Source: an uncultured Agathobacter sp.
Lineage (GTDB): Bacteria > Bacillota > Clostridia > Lachnospirales > Lachnospiraceae
NCBI GenBank assembly: GCA_934365945.1
Contig: CAKRNE010000009.1
Location: 22,300 to 86,299 of the forward strand
Direction of reading: 5' to 3'
DNA length: 64,000 nucleotides
The notes beneath the pieces are model-generated. The model was not told the DNA's origin. It was given only the letters and a program-made list of their open reading frames with translations, and did no database searches. Positions 8,852-16,615 of the stretch are shown here, piece after piece. Every line of letters begins with the position of its first letter. Position 1 is the stretch's first letter. The position numbers were made by a program, and so were the translations under genes.

Positions 8852-9643
8852 TTATTCTCCCAAAAGCCTTCTCTGACGGTTGCACTCATACATGAGCAAA
8901 GTAGCTGATATTGCGGCATTAAGTGACTCCACCGCGCCCTCCATAGGGATGCGGATGTATGTGTCTGCCATATCTGCTATCTCGTCCGACAGACCATTGC
9001 CCTCGTTTCCTATCATAAAACCGCATGCTCCGGTGTAGTCCGGTCTATCGTAGGAACACTTTCCCTTAAGATGGGCTGCGTAGAGAGAAACTCCTTTTGA
9101 CTTTGCATACTCTATAGTCTTTGGAAGGTCATCTGTGATATAAAACGGCACACGGTAGAGTGAGCCCATAGTGGAGCGCACTGTCTTTGGATTAAAAATG
9201 TCCACTGTCGTACGGTTCATTATGATACCGCTTACACCTGCGCCCTCACCGGTACGGATCATGGTCCCTAAGTTTCCCGGATCCTGTATGCTCTCAAGCA
9301 CAAGAAGCTCTGTTTTATCTCCCTTAAACAGGTCATCTATCTCATAGTGCGGCATCCTTACTATAGCAAGCACACCCTGTGGAGTCTGCGTATCAGACAT
9401 GCTCTTAAACACTGAGTCGCTCACTATTTCTGTTTTGTCAAGGAAGCGCTTTTTCTCTTCCTTAAATCTGTCATCATTAAAAAATGACTCAGACATATAT
9501 ATGGCACTTACCCAGTCATATGGCGCCTCAAAGCTCATCTTTGGGCCCTCGACCACGAATACACCCTGCTTTTTCCGCTCCTTTGCCTTGCTTAAAAGAG
9601 CCTGCACATTTTTTATATTTTTGTTTGATGCACTTGTAATCAT
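8852..9643 (-). CDS. TrmH/SpoU-family RNA 2'-O-methyltransferase
   Basis: A 263-residue SPOUT methyltransferase that would methylate a ribose 2'-OH in rRNA or tRNA using S-adenosylmethionine. An N-terminal substrate-binding region (KNVQALLSKAKERKKQGVFVVEGP) precedes the knotted domain. All three SpoU motifs are visible: NLGTMIRTGEGAG, GFMIGNEGNGLSDE and IPMEGAVESLNAAIS. Length and N-terminal region match the RlmB/YsgA type, but the exact target nucleotide cannot be read from sequence. It lies downstream of pfkA, separated by a structured 215-base gap, and overlaps nothing upstream. Confidence 0.9.
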   Translation of the reverse strand: MITSASNKNIKNVQALLSKAKERKKQGVFVVEGPKMSFEAPYDWVSAIYMSESFFNDDRFKEEKKRFLDKTEIVSDSVFKSMSDTQTPQGVLAIVRMPHYEIDDLFKGDKTELLVLESIQDPGNLGTMIRTGEGAGVSGIIMNRTTVDIFNPKTVRSTMGSLYRVPFYITDDLPKTIEYAKSKGVSLYAAHLKGKCSYDRPDYTGACGFMIGNEGNGLSDEIADMADTYIRIPMEGAVESLNAAISATLLMYECNRQRRLLGE

Positions 9644-9740
9644 TTTCTTCTCTTTCTATATCAATGTAAATAATCCTACTGCCAGTGATTTTCACTACAT
9701 CATATGCTTACACATATGATAGACCTGCGGCTGATACCTA

Positions 9741-9830
9741 TGCGCATTCATCGTTCACCGAATGCATAAATGCCCCTGCACCGGCACATGCACGCAATTA
9801 CCTGCATTTAATGTGCCGGATACAAGGGCA
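9741..9830. other. Structured intergenic region between pfkA and the methyltransferase
   Basis: The 215-base gap 9644-9858 contains a strong stem: CCGGCACAT (9781-9789) with ATGTGCCGG (9811-9819), extended by TGCCC (9771-9775) with GGGCA (9826-9830). A second stem pairs GCATTC (9744-9749) with GAATGC (9760-9765). There is no T-run after the large stem on either strand, so it is not a standard terminator for pfkA. No open frame of interest lies here. Confidence 0.6.
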
Positions 9831-9858
9831 TTCATATTTATCGTAACTATACCAGATA

Positions 9859-10830
9859 CTAAACCAGAGATTTAGAGATATCGTACATGTACTCGTCTAC
9901 GCTCTTCTTCATAGCAAGTGCCTCGTCGATATCGAAATCTACGAAATTGCCATCCTTGTGTGCAACAACTCTGTTTGACTTGCCCTCGCAGAGTAAATCA
10001 ACTGCCATAGCGCCCATGATTGTAGCGTATACACGATCCTTGCATGATGGGCTTCCACCTCTTTGCATATGTCCAAGGATAGTTGCACGTGTCTCGATGC
10101 CTGTTGCAGCCTCGATTTCCTTAGCCATCTCCTGTGAATGTCCTACACCCTCAGCATTGATGATGATGTAATGCTGCTTGCCAAGCTCTCTTGCATTAGC
10201 TACTCTCTTGATGAGTGCCTCAAGGTTGTTGTCATACTTCTCAGGAAGTAATACTTCCTCAGCGCCGTTTGCAAGACCACACCATAATGCAATGTATCCT
10301 GCTCCACGTCCCATAACCTCGATGATTGAGCATCTCTCGTGTGATGTAGATGTATCACGTACCTTGTCGATAGCCTCCATAGCTGTGTTGCAGGCTGTAT
10401 CGAAACCGATTGTGTAATCTGTACATGCGATATCAAGGTCGATTGTACCAGGAAGACCGATTGTGTTGATGCCAAGTGCAGCAAGCTTCTGTGCACCCTG
10501 GAAAGATCCGTCACCACCGATAACTACGATAGCATCAATGCCATGCTTCTTGCAGATCTCAGCACCCTTCTGCTGTCCCTCTGCTGTAACGAACTCCTTG
10601 CATCTGGCTGTCTGTAAGATTGTACCACCGCGTGAGATTGTGTCTGAAACGCTCTTTGAATCCATATCCACGATCTCTTCATTTAACAGACCTGCGTATC
10701 CTCTCTTGATTCCTTTAACCTTCTTGCCCTTTGAGAGAGCCTGACGAACAACGGCACGAATCGCTGCGTTCATTCCCGGTGCGTCACCACCACTTGTAAG
10801 TACACCTATTGTGTTAATCTCTTTTGCCAT
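9859..10830 (-). CDS. pfkA: 6-phosphofructokinase
   Basis: A 323-residue ATP-dependent phosphofructokinase converting fructose 6-phosphate to fructose 1,6-bisphosphate in glycolysis. Recognised by the N-terminal GVLTSGGDAPGMNAAIR, the GGDGS nucleotide motif, PGTID with the catalytic aspartates, MGRGAGYIAL and GHMQRGGSPS. The usual TIDND is TIDLD here, keeping both acidic residues but not the Asn. The frame extends five codons upstream, but GGAGG lies 8 bases before the ATG at 10830, so I start there. It follows dnaE by about 60 bases. Confidence 0.96.
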   Translation of the reverse strand: MAKEINTIGVLTSGGDAPGMNAAIRAVVRQALSKGKKVKGIKRGYAGLLNEEIVDMDSKSVSDTISRGGTILQTARCKEFVTAEGQQKGAEICKKHGIDAIVVIGGDGSFQGAQKLAALGINTIGLPGTIDLDIACTDYTIGFDTACNTAMEAIDKVRDTSTSHERCSIIEVMGRGAGYIALWCGLANGAEEVLLPEKYDNNLEALIKRVANARELGKQHYIIINAEGVGHSQEMAKEIEAATGIETRATILGHMQRGGSPSCKDRVYATIMGAMAVDLLCEGKSNRVVAHKDGNFVDFDIDEALAMKKSVDEYMYDISKSLV

Positions 10831-10893
10831 TGGTATAACCTCCATATGTTAAAAAATTATCATTTATTCTAATCCCAATCTATTGTACTTGTT

Positions 10894-13800
10894 TTAGCAT
10901 AATTTTTCAATATTCTTTTCAACAATTTTCGCATTTTCTTTGTCCAAAAACTCTAAAAGCTGCTCCATGAGCTCATTATTTGCATTTACGGAATAATTTC
11001 TGCCAAGTTTTTTCATCTGCTTTGTATCTGCGATGTAAATTATGACCTCATCTCCTCCGTCTGATTCACGGATTGCTTCAAGAAGTCTGCTCTCGTTTTT
11101 CTTATAGTCATCCATCGTATCAAACCTGAGCCAGAGCTGCTTCGGAAGCTCATCAAACGGTACGATTCTCTCACAGATTATCTTGCCGTTCTGCTCATCC
11201 TCAACTGTCGCATGTCCGATAACAAATATTTTAGCATCGTCCTGTAAATATCTCTGGTAGCGCTCGTAATCTCTCGGAAAAATAATCACCTCGACTGTTC
11301 CTGTCAGATCCTCTATCGTGATAAAAGCCATAGCCTGATTGTACTTGGTAAACTTAATCGTCTTTGTGGCTATCATTCCTCCGATTACCACGTGCGCATT
11401 GTCCTTTATTTTTACGGCACCGCTCTCCTCTTCAAGCACAAAATCTATTGCATTTGCTGTGATGTTTTTCTTTAGAGTAGCCGCATATTTTTCCAATGGA
11501 TGTCCGCTTAAATAGATGCCAAGCACCTCTTTTTCATATGCCAGAGCCTCCTCTGCGTCATATTCACCAACATTTGGATACTTAAGCTCAAACGACTGCC
11601 TGTCCTCATCTGAGACAAGGTCAAACAGGCTCATCTGCCCTGCCATCGTTGACTTTTTGTCATGCTGCACCCTGTCCACAATCGATGCATACACCATTGC
11701 CATCTGCTTTCTCGTACCGTCGAGTGAATCACAGGCGCCTGCCTTTATCAGATTCTCAATCGCACGCTTGTTGATAAGCTCCTTCTGGCAGGTTCTCTCG
11801 ATAAAATCCGAGAGTGTGCGGAATCTGCCACCGCTTTCTCTCTCCTCGATTATCTGGTCTATGACAGGCCTTCCGAGTGATTTGATTGCATACATGCCAT
11901 ATCTGACATGGTCGCCCTCTGCGGTAAACTCGCCCTGTCCACAGTTGATATCCGGCGGAAGCACCTTAATCCCCATATCACGACAGCTGTAAAGATACTG
12001 CGCCGCCTTGGCTGAATTGTCGATAACAGAGGTCATGAGCGCTGCCATAAACTCGACCGGATAGTAATTTTTGAGCCATGCAGTCTGAACACTGATTTTC
12101 GCATACGCGGCAGCATGTGATTTGTTGAACGCATACTTCGCGAAATCGACCATCGAATCGTATATGCTGTTGGCGGCTTTTTCATCTATGCCGTTTGCCA
12201 CACAGCCCTTTATGCCGCGCTCCTTGTCTCCGTACACAAAGCTCTGGCGCTCTGCGTCGATGACATACTGCTTCTTCTTGCTCATGGCACGACGGATGTT
12301 ATCCGCCTGTCCCATTGTATAGCCCGCGAGCTTCTGCACTATCTGCATGACCTGCTCCTGGTATACTATACAGCCGTAGGTTGGCTCTAGAATACTCTCA
12401 AGCTCCGGCGTCACATAGCTTATCTCCTTTGGATTGTTCTTGCCCTTTATATAGTTTGGGATGAAATCCATAGGACCCGGACGGTAGAGTGAGATACCGG
12501 CCACGATGTCCTCAAAGCTCTGTGGACTAAGCTCCTTCATGAAGCTTTGCATACCGGCAGACTCGAGCTGGAATACCCCTTCTGTCTTTCCTGTTCCGAT
12601 AAAGTCAAGTGTACCCTTGTCGTTGAAATCAATATGGTCGATATCCACATCAATGCCCCTTGATGCCTTGATATTCTTCACGGAATCCTTTAGCACCGTA
12701 AGTGTACGAAGCCCCAGAAAATCCATCTTTAAAAGGCCAAGCTCCTCGAGCTGTACCATATTGTACTCCGCGGTAGGGCTTCCGTCATTTGCCCTTCCAA
12801 GAGGCACATAGTCGCTCGCCACCCCCGGATAGATTACCACTCCTGCCGCATGCACGGACGTATGGTTTGGCAGCCCCTCAAGCCTTTTGGCCATATCTAT
12901 CATTTCATGCACTCTGGCATCACTCTCGTAAATGCCCTTGAACTCAGGGTTCATCTGAAGTGCCTTGTCAATCGTGATATTCAGCTCCTGCGGCACCATC
13001 TTTGCAAGCCTGTCAGTCTCTGCATATGGGAAATCCAGTGCCTTTCCGACTGATTTTATGACACCTCTTGCCGCCATCGTACCAAAGGTGACTATCTGTG
13101 TTACAGAATCGTGTCCGTACTTCTGCTGAACATACTCTATGGCACGATATCTCTCCGCATACTCAAAGTCCACGTCGATATCAGGCATGGAAACTCGCTC
13201 CGGGTTTAGAAACCTCTCAAATAGCAGATTGTATTTAACCGGGTCAATATCCGTGATTCCGGTACAGTAACACACCCTGCTTCCCGCCGCCGAACCTCGT
13301 CCCGGACCTACCCAGCAGTCGTGTGTGCGGCACCAGTTGATGTAATCCCACACGATAAGGATATACTCTATAAAGCCCATGGTCTTTATGATACCAAGCT
13401 CATAGTCCATATCGGCATGTATCTTTTTAAGCTCCTCATCACTGTACTCGCCACAGCCTATGTACTTCTCCCTAAAGCCCTTCTCACAAAGCTCTGTAAG
13501 GAAGGCTTCGGCGCTGTCATAGCCATCAGGCACCTCATACTTTGGAATCTTGTAATTGCCAAACTCAAGCGTCACATTACATCTGTCGGCAATTTTTTGT
13601 GTATTCTCAATAGCCTCTGTGGCATATGGGAAAAGCGCTCTCATCTGCTCCTCGCTCTTTACGAAAAACTGCCCGCCATCATAGCGCATCCTGTCCTCAT
13701 CAGACACCTTTTTACCGGTCTGGATGCACAAAAGCACATCATGTGCCTCCGCATCGGATTCGTAGGTATAATGCACGTCATTAGTGCACACTAACCCTAT

Positions 13801-14394
13801 TCCAAGCTCCTTACTCATCCTAAGCAGCTGCTGGTTCACGAGCTTCTGGTCATCAATGCCATGGTCCTGCAGCTCAAGGAAGAAATTATCTTTTCCAAAG
13901 CAGTCCTGATACTTCCTTGCAATCTCCTTCGCCTCGTCATAAAAGCCTCTGACGATGTATCTCGGGATTTCTCCTGCCAGACAGGCAGACAGGCATATAA
14001 GCCCCTCATGATATCTCTCAAGCGTCTCAAAATCCACTCTCGGCCTGTAATAATAGCCCTCTGTAAAGCCTATTGACACTATCTTCATGAGGTTGGCATA
14101 GCCTGTATTATTCTCAGCAAGCAGAATCAGATGATAATACCTGTCATCACCGTGGCTTGTCTCCCTGTCAAAGCGCGAATTTGGTGCCACATACACCTCG
14201 CAGCCTATGACCGGATTGATATCGTTTGCCTTTGCCGTCTTGTAAAACTCCACCACCCCGTACATATTGCCATGGTCTGTGATTGCGGCTGAGTTCATGC
14301 CAAGCTCCTTGACGCGCTTTACATATTCTTTTATCTTGTTTGACCCATCGAGCAGACTGTACTCGGTATGGGTGTGAAGATGACAAAATGACAT
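10894..14394 (-). CDS. dnaE: DNA polymerase III alpha subunit
   Basis: An 1166-residue replicative polymerase of the DnaE type. It begins with a PHP domain (CHLHTHTEYSLLDG; further metal-type motifs TDHGNMYG and CTNDVHYT). The catalytic aspartates lie in PDIDVDFEY at residues 404-412. The palm has GPGRGSAAGS, and a helix-hairpin-helix and fingers region follows. An OB-fold near residues 990-1060 contains HVVIGGMIATKTIKFTK. It lacks the exonuclease domain of PolC. In Firmicutes DnaE works beside PolC in priming and lagging-strand synthesis. The ATG at 14394 is preceded by AAAGAGGAATCCAA. Confidence 0.96.
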   Translation of the reverse strand: MSFCHLHTHTEYSLLDGSNKIKEYVKRVKELGMNSAAITDHGNMYGVVEFYKTAKANDINPVIGCEVYVAPNSRFDRETSHGDDRYYHLILLAENNTGYANLMKIVSIGFTEGYYYRPRVDFETLERYHEGLICLSACLAGEIPRYIVRGFYDEAKEIARKYQDCFGKDNFFLELQDHGIDDQKLVNQQLLRMSKELGIGLVCTNDVHYTYESDAEAHDVLLCIQTGKKVSDEDRMRYDGGQFFVKSEEQMRALFPYATEAIENTQKIADRCNVTLEFGNYKIPKYEVPDGYDSAEAFLTELCEKGFREKYIGCGEYSDEELKKIHADMDYELGIIKTMGFIEYILIVWDYINWCRTHDCWVGPGRGSAAGSRVCYCTGITDIDPVKYNLLFERFLNPERVSMPDIDVDFEYAERYRAIEYVQQKYGHDSVTQIVTFGTMAARGVIKSVGKALDFPYAETDRLAKMVPQELNITIDKALQMNPEFKGIYESDARVHEMIDMAKRLEGLPNHTSVHAAGVVIYPGVASDYVPLGRANDGSPTAEYNMVQLEELGLLKMDFLGLRTLTVLKDSVKNIKASRGIDVDIDHIDFNDKGTLDFIGTGKTEGVFQLESAGMQSFMKELSPQSFEDIVAGISLYRPGPMDFIPNYIKGKNNPKEISYVTPELESILEPTYGCIVYQEQVMQIVQKLAGYTMGQADNIRRAMSKKKQYVIDAERQSFVYGDKERGIKGCVANGIDEKAANSIYDSMVDFAKYAFNKSHAAAYAKISVQTAWLKNYYPVEFMAALMTSVIDNSAKAAQYLYSCRDMGIKVLPPDINCGQGEFTAEGDHVRYGMYAIKSLGRPVIDQIIEERESGGRFRTLSDFIERTCQKELINKRAIENLIKAGACDSLDGTRKQMAMVYASIVDRVQHDKKSTMAGQMSLFDLVSDEDRQSFELKYPNVGEYDAEEALAYEKEVLGIYLSGHPLEKYAATLKKNITANAIDFVLEEESGAVKIKDNAHVVIGGMIATKTIKFTKYNQAMAFITIEDLTGTVEVIIFPRDYERYQRYLQDDAKIFVIGHATVEDEQNGKIICERIVPFDELPKQLWLRFDTMDDYKKNESRLLEAIRESDGGDEVIIYIADTKQMKKLGRNYSVNANNELMEQLLEFLDKENAKIVEKNIEKLC

Positions 14395-14423
14395 TTGGAT
14401 TCCTCTTTCTTTTATTTGTGTAT

Positions 14424-14468
14424 CGCCGCCCGCCCTTCATGGGTTGTGCCACCCGGCGGGTACTGCGG
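14424..14468 (-). promoter_or_regulatory. GC-rich nested hairpin in the dnaE leader
   Basis: In the 238-base gap before dnaE, the minus strand pairs CCCGCC (14460-14455) with GGGCGGG (14435-14429). Inside that stem, GGGT and ACCC form a smaller hairpin. The segment is clearly richer in GC than its surroundings and lies about 35 bases before the start codon. It may be a structured leader; I see no terminator T-run. The rest of 14395-14632 shows nothing I can name. Confidence 0.4.
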
Positions 14469-14632
14469 CAGAACTCGTTTCAAATTGCTAATTTGTCGGT
14501 GTCGTTTTCGGCTCCTGCGATTGTTTATGTTCATTCGACAGCTGGACACTTGCGTCGTGGTGTTCGCCTGTGTCATACGCTTGATTTATGACGTGCCGTG
14601 TGGGAGTTACATGCCGCCTCAAACAGAGTTTA

Positions 14633-15790
14633 TCAGCTTCCCAGCTCTATGTGTATAAACACTGCAAGCGAATTAGGCTCCTGCAGATATGTGATAGTGC
14701 CGCCTCTTGCCGTCGGTATGAGATATTTGTAGTCACCCTTCTCGAAAAGACTGTGACATGCAGTATCATAGGTTTCTCTGTCCGCAAACTTGAACGTGAT
14801 ATAGTTAGATGACGTTGTCATGCCCTGTAAGACTTTAAGGTCATAGGATGTAAAATACAAACCATTCCTGTAATAATAGTCATCCTCCACAGACGCTTCC
14901 TGCGGCAGCATATCCTCATTGTCCAATGTACGTGTGAGCTTTACCACATCAAGCGGCACTCCAAACCAGCTGTAGGATATGCCCTTTCCCAGATAATCAC
15001 CATCACCGTAGGTACAGTCCACCGCACACCACACACCGTCTAAATATACCATATTCCAGGCGTGGTTTGCATCAGATGTGGTACCTGTCACAATAAGCGA
15101 GCTGATGCCGGCCCGGTCACACAGATACTTAAACATCATCGCATAGCCCTGACAGACGGTCCTTCCAAGCACCGCTGAGTACATGTCCTGGTTGTGGGGA
15201 GAATCCTCCTCATACTCGGCATGCTCTATTACATATTCATAGAAATGCACTGCCTTGTCATAATCTGATGCCCCTTCCTCAATACCAGCCATACAGGCTG
15301 ACACATAGCCTGAAATCGCACTTACAGCACTGTCGATATCAGACTCCGCCATATTGTATACAGGCGAAAAAATGATGCTGTTTCTCACAATATACTGGCT
15401 CTTTTCTATGTAGAAAAACTGCGGATTATCAAGCAGCACAAACTGCTGTATACGGCTTACGTTGTCTGTGTCTGTAGTATTAAGTGAAATTCCGTCCATG
15501 CGCTTTTGCATCATCGCATAAATCTGCCTGTAAATAAGCTTGTCGTCATCTGACAGCTTCTCGTAGTAGTAGTGATATTCCCCTGTAAATACTGACTCAT
15601 CGTACTCTGTCTGTTCGCCGTTTAAATAGTCTGTTGTGGTTTGCATTTGCCCCTTTACGGCTCTGTGTATAGCTGTAGGAAAATCAGCTATAGCACCGGT
15701 AAGCCCTCCTGCATTTAAGCATTTTGCAGCGAACATAAAGCAACAGGCGGCAAACACAAGTGCCAGTATGGTTTTTAAAAGCTTTTTCAT
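14633..15790 (-). CDS. Transglutaminase-domain protein, exported or membrane-anchored
   Basis: A 385-residue protein with an N-terminal hydrophobic segment (residues 5-24, LLKTILALVFAACCFMFAAK) acting as anchor or signal. The transglutaminase/peptidase-like core shows the triad: Cys in RTVCQGYAMMFKYLC, His in SDANHAWNMVYLDG, and Asp in WCAVDCTYGD. Such domains cleave or crosslink peptides outside the cell in Firmicutes; the substrate is unknown. The ATG at 15790 has GGGGGAATAG before it. It lies 35 bases after the TraX-like gene on the same strand. Confidence 0.85.
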   Translation of the reverse strand: MKKLLKTILALVFAACCFMFAAKCLNAGGLTGAIADFPTAIHRAVKGQMQTTTDYLNGEQTEYDESVFTGEYHYYYEKLSDDDKLIYRQIYAMMQKRMDGISLNTTDTDNVSRIQQFVLLDNPQFFYIEKSQYIVRNSIIFSPVYNMAESDIDSAVSAISGYVSACMAGIEEGASDYDKAVHFYEYVIEHAEYEEDSPHNQDMYSAVLGRTVCQGYAMMFKYLCDRAGISSLIVTGTTSDANHAWNMVYLDGVWCAVDCTYGDGDYLGKGISYSWFGVPLDVVKLTRTLDNEDMLPQEASVEDDYYYRNGLYFTSYDLKVLQGMTTSSNYITFKFADRETYDTACHSLFEKGDYKYLIPTARGGTITYLQEPNSLAVFIHIELGS

Positions 15791-15816
15791 CTATTCCCCC
15801 ATTTTAATCGTTGTCT

Positions 15817-15843
15817 GTCACTCTGTTAGGTGTGAACATTAGC
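15817..15843 (+). repeat. Short dispersed repeat, copy A
   Basis: The plus strand reads GTCACTCTGTTAGGTGTGAACATTA. It closely matches GTCACACTGTTAGGTGTGAACAGTA at 40117-40142. This copy covers the last four codons and stop of the TraX-like gene (AAT GTT CAC ACC TAA on the minus strand). Confidence 0.7.
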
Positions 15844-16611
15844 AGCCATAGAAAGCCTGCATATCAGATACAGTACCAAAAGATGCACCGGGTAAAAGGC
15901 ATAGAACACATATTTAAGTGAAATGCCTCTTTTTCCATTGTAATAGCGAAGCGGTATAAGCATAAACAGTGCAAAAAACTCTATGGTGCCTGAGAAAAGC
16001 CCAAGCAGTATGACTGCCACCGCAAATGCAATCTCTCGGTTTGAAGAAAGCAGGTACATCATGACAATACATCCCACACCCGCTGCCCCATAATCGCAGC
16101 AAAGCACAAACTCTGCAATAATCATCATAACAAGCACCACTGATACCATTATTATACACCTGATCAGTGTGACAAAAAACCACTTGACTGCAGAGGATGC
16201 CTTTTCTATTTTATCGACCGACTTAAGCCAATCAAGCACTGTGATGGCAAGCAAGCCTAAAAGCAGTGTAAAAAACACATTGTTGCTCTTAAATTCGAGC
16301 ACTGTATTGTTTATTGCAAGGTCAAACGGTATCTCAGAGATAAGTGCGAATATAAACATCCTCGCAGCATATTTTTCCCTGCTGCGTGTATATTTGAAGC
16401 CCTCCACAAGCAGGAAGCAGAAAACAGGAAAGGCCATGCGCCCTATAGAACGCATGACCCAGTAGATATCAATAAGCGTTTGTCCACCTATCCCGTTATT
16501 TATCATCTGAAGAATAACCGTTGCCGCAGTATGGTCTATGAGCATGGTAAAAATGGCTATAAGCTTAAGCGTGCTTCCACTGATACCAGACTTTGCGATA
16601 ACTTTTTCCAA
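15826..16611 (-). CDS. TraX-family membrane protein
   Basis: A 261-residue polytopic membrane protein of the TraX family, named from a conjugal pilin N-acetylating protein but widespread in Firmicutes chromosomes with unknown role. The family hallmarks are visible: LKLIAIFTMLIDHTAA near the start, then RSIGRMAFPVFCFLLVEGFKYTRS, and a C-terminal YPVHLLVLYLI. About seven hydrophobic segments can be counted. The start is TTG at 16611, four bases after the phosphorylase stop, with GGAG inside the end of the phosphorylase gene, so the two are coupled. The last residues and stop codon fall in a dispersed repeat (15817-15843), so the natural C-terminus may have been altered. Confidence 0.85.
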   Translation of the reverse strand: MEKVIAKSGISGSTLKLIAIFTMLIDHTAATVILQMINNGIGGQTLIDIYWVMRSIGRMAFPVFCFLLVEGFKYTRSREKYAARMFIFALISEIPFDLAINNTVLEFKSNNVFFTLLLGLLAITVLDWLKSVDKIEKASSAVKWFFVTLIRCIIMVSVVLVMMIIAEFVLCCDYGAAGVGCIVMMYLLSSNREIAFAVAVILLGLFSGTIEFFALFMLIPLRYYNGKRGISLKYVFYAFYPVHLLVLYLICRLSMAANVHT

Positions 16612-16615
16612 AATC

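Noticed and set aside
14395..14658. Plus-strand frames upstream of dnaE
   Set aside because: They have no ribosome site, odd composition, and overlap the structured leader and the end of the transglutaminase-like gene.
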